A stretch of DNA of 64,000 nucleotides from assembly GCA_947259415.1 (NCBI GenBank), contig CAMYMI010000012.1, forward strand, positions 1 to 64,000, read 5' to 3'. Origin of the DNA: an uncultured Ectothiorhodospiraceae bacterium. Lineage in GTDB: Bacteria > Pseudomonadota > Gammaproteobacteria > UBA9214. A model generated the notes under the pieces. The model was not told where the DNA came from. It saw only the letters and a program-made list of their open reading frames with translations, and did no database searches. Each line of letters starts with the position of its first letter. Position 1 is the stretch's first letter. The position numbers and the translations under genes are program-made. Of this stretch, positions 61,234-64,000 are shown piece by piece.

Positions 61234-61896
61234 ATGATCCCCTGGCACGAAATCTCCAGCGTCTTCCTCGACATGGATGGCACCCTGCTGGACCTGCATT
61301 TTGACAACCATTTCTGGCGCGAACATGTCCCGCTGCGTTACGCCGAACGCCACAGCCTGGAGATCGAGGCCGCCAAGGCCATGCTGTTCCCGAAATTCAA
61401 GGCCAAGGAGGGCACCATGGACTGGTATTGCGTGGACTACTGGAGCCGGGAGCTCGGCCTCGATATCGCCGGACTCAAAAACGAAATCGACCACCTGATC
61501 GCGGTGCATGCCAATGTCGTCGAGTTCCTTGATTACACCCGGCAGGCCGGCAAGCGCACCGTCCTACTGACCAATGCGCACTCAAAGAGCCTGGCGCTGA
61601 AGATGGCGCGTACCGACCTCGAGAACCACTTTGATGCCCTCATCTGCGCGCACGACATCGGCTACCCGAAAGAGAATCTTCGGTTCTGGGAACAGCTGAG
61701 GGAGCATGAGGAGTTTGATCGCGATACCACACTATTTATCGACGACAGTCTTCCGATCCTGCGCACTGCCCGCGAGTTCGGTATGCGTCACCTGCTCGCG
61801 GTACGTCAACCTGACAGTCAGTCACCGCCGAAAGAGACGGAGGAATTCGAGGCCATCGAGGATTTTGCGGATATCACGCCGGCAGCGGGCGCATGA
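61234..61896 (+). CDS. yrfG: YrfG, GMP/IMP nucleotidase (HAD family)
   Basis: A 220-residue HAD hydrolase dephosphorylating purine nucleoside monophosphates. Asp-Met-Asp-Gly-Thr-Leu-Leu-Asp-Leu-His-Phe-Asp-Asn at the start, Leu-Leu-Thr-Asn-Ala-His, and Phe-Ile-Asp-Asp-Ser-Leu are the HAD motifs; Asp-Leu-His-Phe-Asp-Asn-x-Phe-Trp is typical of YrfG. Close to cysQ, as in enterobacteria. Confidence 0.92.
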   Translation: MIPWHEISSVFLDMDGTLLDLHFDNHFWREHVPLRYAERHSLEIEAAKAMLFPKFKAKEGTMDWYCVDYWSRELGLDIAGLKNEIDHLIAVHANVVEFLDYTRQAGKRTVLLTNAHSKSLALKMARTDLENHFDALICAHDIGYPKENLRFWEQLREHEEFDRDTTLFIDDSLPILRTAREFGMRHLLAVRQPDSQSPPKETEEFEAIEDFADITPAAGA

Positions 61897-61926
61897 TACT
61901 GGACCAGAAGATACAAACATCATCTC

Positions 61927-62273
61927 ACCGCGGAGACGCGAAAGTCACAGAGAAATATTAAAAAAACAATTAACCGCAAAGTCGCAAAGAGCGCAAAGAA
62001 AATCAGAATTATAGTTAACACCGAGAGTAATAAACGACGTAGAATTCCGGATTTTTCAGGCTTTCTACAGGATGTATATCGAACGAATTGAATCCTGTAT
62101 GGATTTTATTTTTCAGTGGTTTCCGTAGATTCTGTGGCTAATTATACGCGTGAACAGGACTCCAAAATAACCGACATCGATGGTGCGCATGGCGCACACT
62201 ACCTTCAAATAGCGAGGGTTTTAGATAATGTATTATTCATTCTTTGCGCCCTTTGCGTCTTTGCGGTGAAATC
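61927..62273. repeat. Second GCAAAG-rich inverted pair in an intergenic gap
   Basis: AACCGCAAAGTCGCAAAGAG (61972 on, to 62003) and its inverted form TTCTTTGCGCCCTTTGCGTC (62239 to 62273) flank 235 bases. A related ACCGCGGAGACGCGAAAGTC stretch precedes it at 61927. Inside are a CCGTGG-type copy (62111-62143) and a small TGCGC/GCGCA hairpin. Same arrangement as at 50662. No gene. Confidence 0.7.
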
Positions 62274-62309
62274 TTTTCTTGTCGCTCTAATCCCCTGACA
62301 AAAAATCTA

Positions 62310-62723
62310 TCATCCCCGGCTGGCGGCATACTTGCCCCAGGTCTTGAAGCGCTTGTGAACGTACTTGAGCAGCGAATCATAACCGTCGAAGAACAAGTCA
62401 AATCCTTCATTGGCTGATTCATCGAATTCACAGAAATCATTGGTGTATTCGCGACAGATCTGCGGCCGATCATCGTAGATGCCGCAACGCCCGTCCGCCA
62501 GCAGGTGGGTGCAGGGATTGTTCACCAGCAGGTACCAGCCATCCTCGTCCTTGTAGGCCTGGACGTCCTTGTGCGAAACCTGCCACAGGAGGTGGTCAAA
62601 GTCATGCATGGAACGCGGCGTCACCAGTTCCTCGGTGATATAGGTGCAGCACTTGGAGTTGGTGCAGAAGCCGCACTTGTTTTCAGGGGTGATCTTGATG
62701 TCGATGGGTATATGTTTTTCCAT
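62310..62723 (-). CDS. YkgJ family cysteine-cluster protein
   Basis: A 137-residue protein of the YkgJ type, thought to bind a zinc or Fe-S cluster. Cysteines occur as Cys-Gly-Phe-Cys-x4-Cys-Cys and later Cys-Gly-Ile-Tyr-Asp-Asp-Arg-Pro-Gln-Ile-Cys, the family signature. Biological role unknown. Confidence 0.85.
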   Translation of the reverse strand: MEKHIPIDIKITPENKCGFCTNSKCCTYITEELVTPRSMHDFDHLLWQVSHKDVQAYKDEDGWYLLVNNPCTHLLADGRCGIYDDRPQICREYTNDFCEFDESANEGFDLFFDGYDSLLKYVHKRFKTWGKYAASRG

Positions 62724-62949
62724 AACGGGAAACTGACTGGTTCAGGACAAGCGGTCTGGGTCGCGGGCTGCTAGCGTATCACGTAGCAAATCCAGCGTCT
62801 GTCAGAGTCGCAATCATTGGCGACAGCACTGGTCTGGCGGTTAAGCCTTACCACAGGACGCACTTCATGTACCGAGTGAATACAGTCCTCTGCAGCAGTC
62901 TGCTATACAGATGCCATACTCGTACGATGACTGCCGGGAAAGTGTCAGG

Positions 62950-63990
62950 CTAGAGCTTGCTGCCCGTGGAAAATTCGAAGTGCTTGAAAACCGGGGTCTC
63001 GAGGAGGCCGCGGCCGACACGTGCTCTTATCTCCTGGCCTGCAATGTTGATCAGTATGCGACTGTCCTCTGCGTAGCTGCCCGTGGCGGTTACCAGCGAG
63101 GTGGTGGCCTGCTGGGCTTCATCGCCGGGCATGAACAGGGCCGGTAATGCCATGCCCTCCTCTTCGCCGGAGGCGCGGCAATAGATCGGGGCACAAGGGC
63201 CGTGTATCAGTTGCACGCCGATTTCCATGCCTCCCTCGGGAGAGACGCGCATGTTGCGCACCACGGCCAGAGTCAAACGCCCGCCCTCTTCCACCAGGCC
63301 CATCAATTCACCGACACAGACGCTACTGCAGGCGCCCCCTTCCCAGTAAAGGCGCCTGCCGTCCTTACTGCTGTTTACAATCTGGCCGGATGACGGTTCG
63401 ACGGGCTGCGTCCGGGTGATCAGCGGCGAATCCGGCGGGGTACTGACGGCCATCGAAAGATAGCCGTGAATATCCATAATACCCAGCAGCAAACCGATCT
63501 CGCCACTCTCGTTTTCACGTGGCTCACGCTGCTGCTTCAGGTCAATCGACTCTGGCCACAAACGGCGCAGAATCATCGCCTCGGGACTCTGCATGCGCAC
63601 CTTGACCGGGGTCTGGTCAAGCTGGTCGTGGATGGCCTGCAGCGCCTCACGGGCATCCAGGATGTAGGGTTCGTCGGCCTGTTGCCGCATTTCCTGCGGG
63701 GGATGAGCCACGGGGGCAGCGCCACTGCGCAAATCCACGAAGAACAGGCCTTCCGCAGCATCCGGCCAGTTACCAGCGGGGATAACACGACACTTGTCGG
63801 CATGCTGAACCAGGACATCATGGAGCATTGCGACCTCGCCCTCCACCAGCCGGAACGGATCAACGAGAGCAAGCAGCAAGGTCGCATGGTAATTGGCCGA
63901 GATGGTCAACGGCATCTCCGTGTCATGGCTCCTTTCATCGGCCAGCTCCAGCAGGCCGTAATGGCGCGCTATCCGGTAGAGCTGGTGCAA
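62950..63990 (-). CDS. PilZ-like c-di-GMP effector family protein (putative, probably continues beyond window)
   Basis: A 346-residue stretch open to the window edge, so the N-terminus is probably outside. It contains Asn-Tyr-His-Ala-Thr-Leu-Leu-Leu-Ala-Leu-Val-Asp-Pro-Phe-Arg-Leu and Gly-Leu-Phe-Phe-Val-Asp-Leu, a pattern I associate with large PilZ-containing proteins in Pseudomonas and relatives. The C-terminal 130 residues look all-beta, as a PilZ domain would, but the Arg-x-x-x-Arg and Asp-x-Ser-x-x-Gly c-di-GMP motifs are not evident. Identification is tentative. Confidence 0.5.
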   Translation of the reverse strand: MHQLYRIARHYGLLELADERSHDTEMPLTISANYHATLLLALVDPFRLVEGEVAMLHDVLVQHADKCRVIPAGNWPDAAEGLFFVDLRSGAAPVAHPPQEMRQQADEPYILDAREALQAIHDQLDQTPVKVRMQSPEAMILRRLWPESIDLKQQREPRENESGEIGLLLGIMDIHGYLSMAVSTPPDSPLITRTQPVEPSSGQIVNSSKDGRRLYWEGGACSSVCVGELMGLVEEGGRLTLAVVRNMRVSPEGGMEIGVQLIHGPCAPIYCRASGEEEGMALPALFMPGDEAQQATTSLVTATGSYAEDSRILINIAGQEIRARVGRGLLETPVFKHFEFSTGSKL

Positions 63991-64000
63991 CTCTGAAAAC

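Overview
The window looks like a chromosomal stretch from a sulfur-oxidising gammaproteobacterium. The evidence is the gene order in the right two thirds (rhlB/trxA/rho; aroQ-accB-accC-prmA-DUF3426-dusB-fis-purH-purD; gspC-D-E-F; argE-argA; yrfG near cysQ), which is classic for Gammaproteobacteria, plus SoxYZ, an octaheme cytochrome, several rhodaneses and a persulfide dioxygenase remnant. No species can be named from the sequence alone. I saw no rRNA, tRNA, CRISPR array or prophage.

Positions 1 to about 22,500 are an accessory region. Base composition is uneven and often AT-rich, intergenic gaps are long, one IS30-family element is present, and at least five copies of a dispersed repeat (consensus around TTTGGGTCGGAAGTGATCAT) separate the genes. 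It holds an Ldh-type oxidoreductase, an RraA-like aldolase and a freestanding adenylation-carrier protein (1.3-5.2 kb). A second adenylation-carrier protein with a GT-A-like protein follows at 10.0-13.0 kb. Between them lie decayed genes: a family-4 glycosyltransferase, a histidine kinase tail, a PQQ sugar dehydrogenase piece and a PEP-CTERM tail. The most striking unit is a minus-strand operon at 14.7-18.4 kb: triple-domain rhodanese, octaheme c-type cytochrome, SoxY, SoxZ. It has a textbook FNR/Dnr-type promoter. This looks like a stand-alone sulfur-carrier module without the rest of Sox. A GGDEF-EAL protein with a frameshift and a PhnD-like binding protein close this region.

Positions 22.5 to 64 kb are mostly GC-rich core genome: cobalamin-binding BtuF, ROK kinase, CobC-like phosphatase, AmpD, IlvD, arginine biosynthesis (ArgE, ArgA), CpdA, type II secretion GspC-F, RhlB, TrxA, Rho, HtpX-like protease with LemA, purine biosynthesis (PurD, PurH), Fis/DusB, PrmA, acetyl-CoA carboxylase subunits, AroQ, CysQ and YrfG. 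Two oddities stand out. purH is split by an internal deletion or frameshift, and the single-domain rhodanese at 30.6 kb is followed by a decayed persulfide dioxygenase. Intergenic spaces here carry several short repeat families, including (GCAAAG)-rich inverted pairs, CCGTGGATTCCGTGG-type sequences, a 133-bp element with 18-bp terminal inverted repeats, and long palindromes at convergent gene ends.

Two candidates for a less described system are the rhodanese-octaheme-SoxYZ operon under an anaerobic-type promoter, and the pair of freestanding adenylation-carrier proteins that lack the usual amino-acid-binding aspartate.
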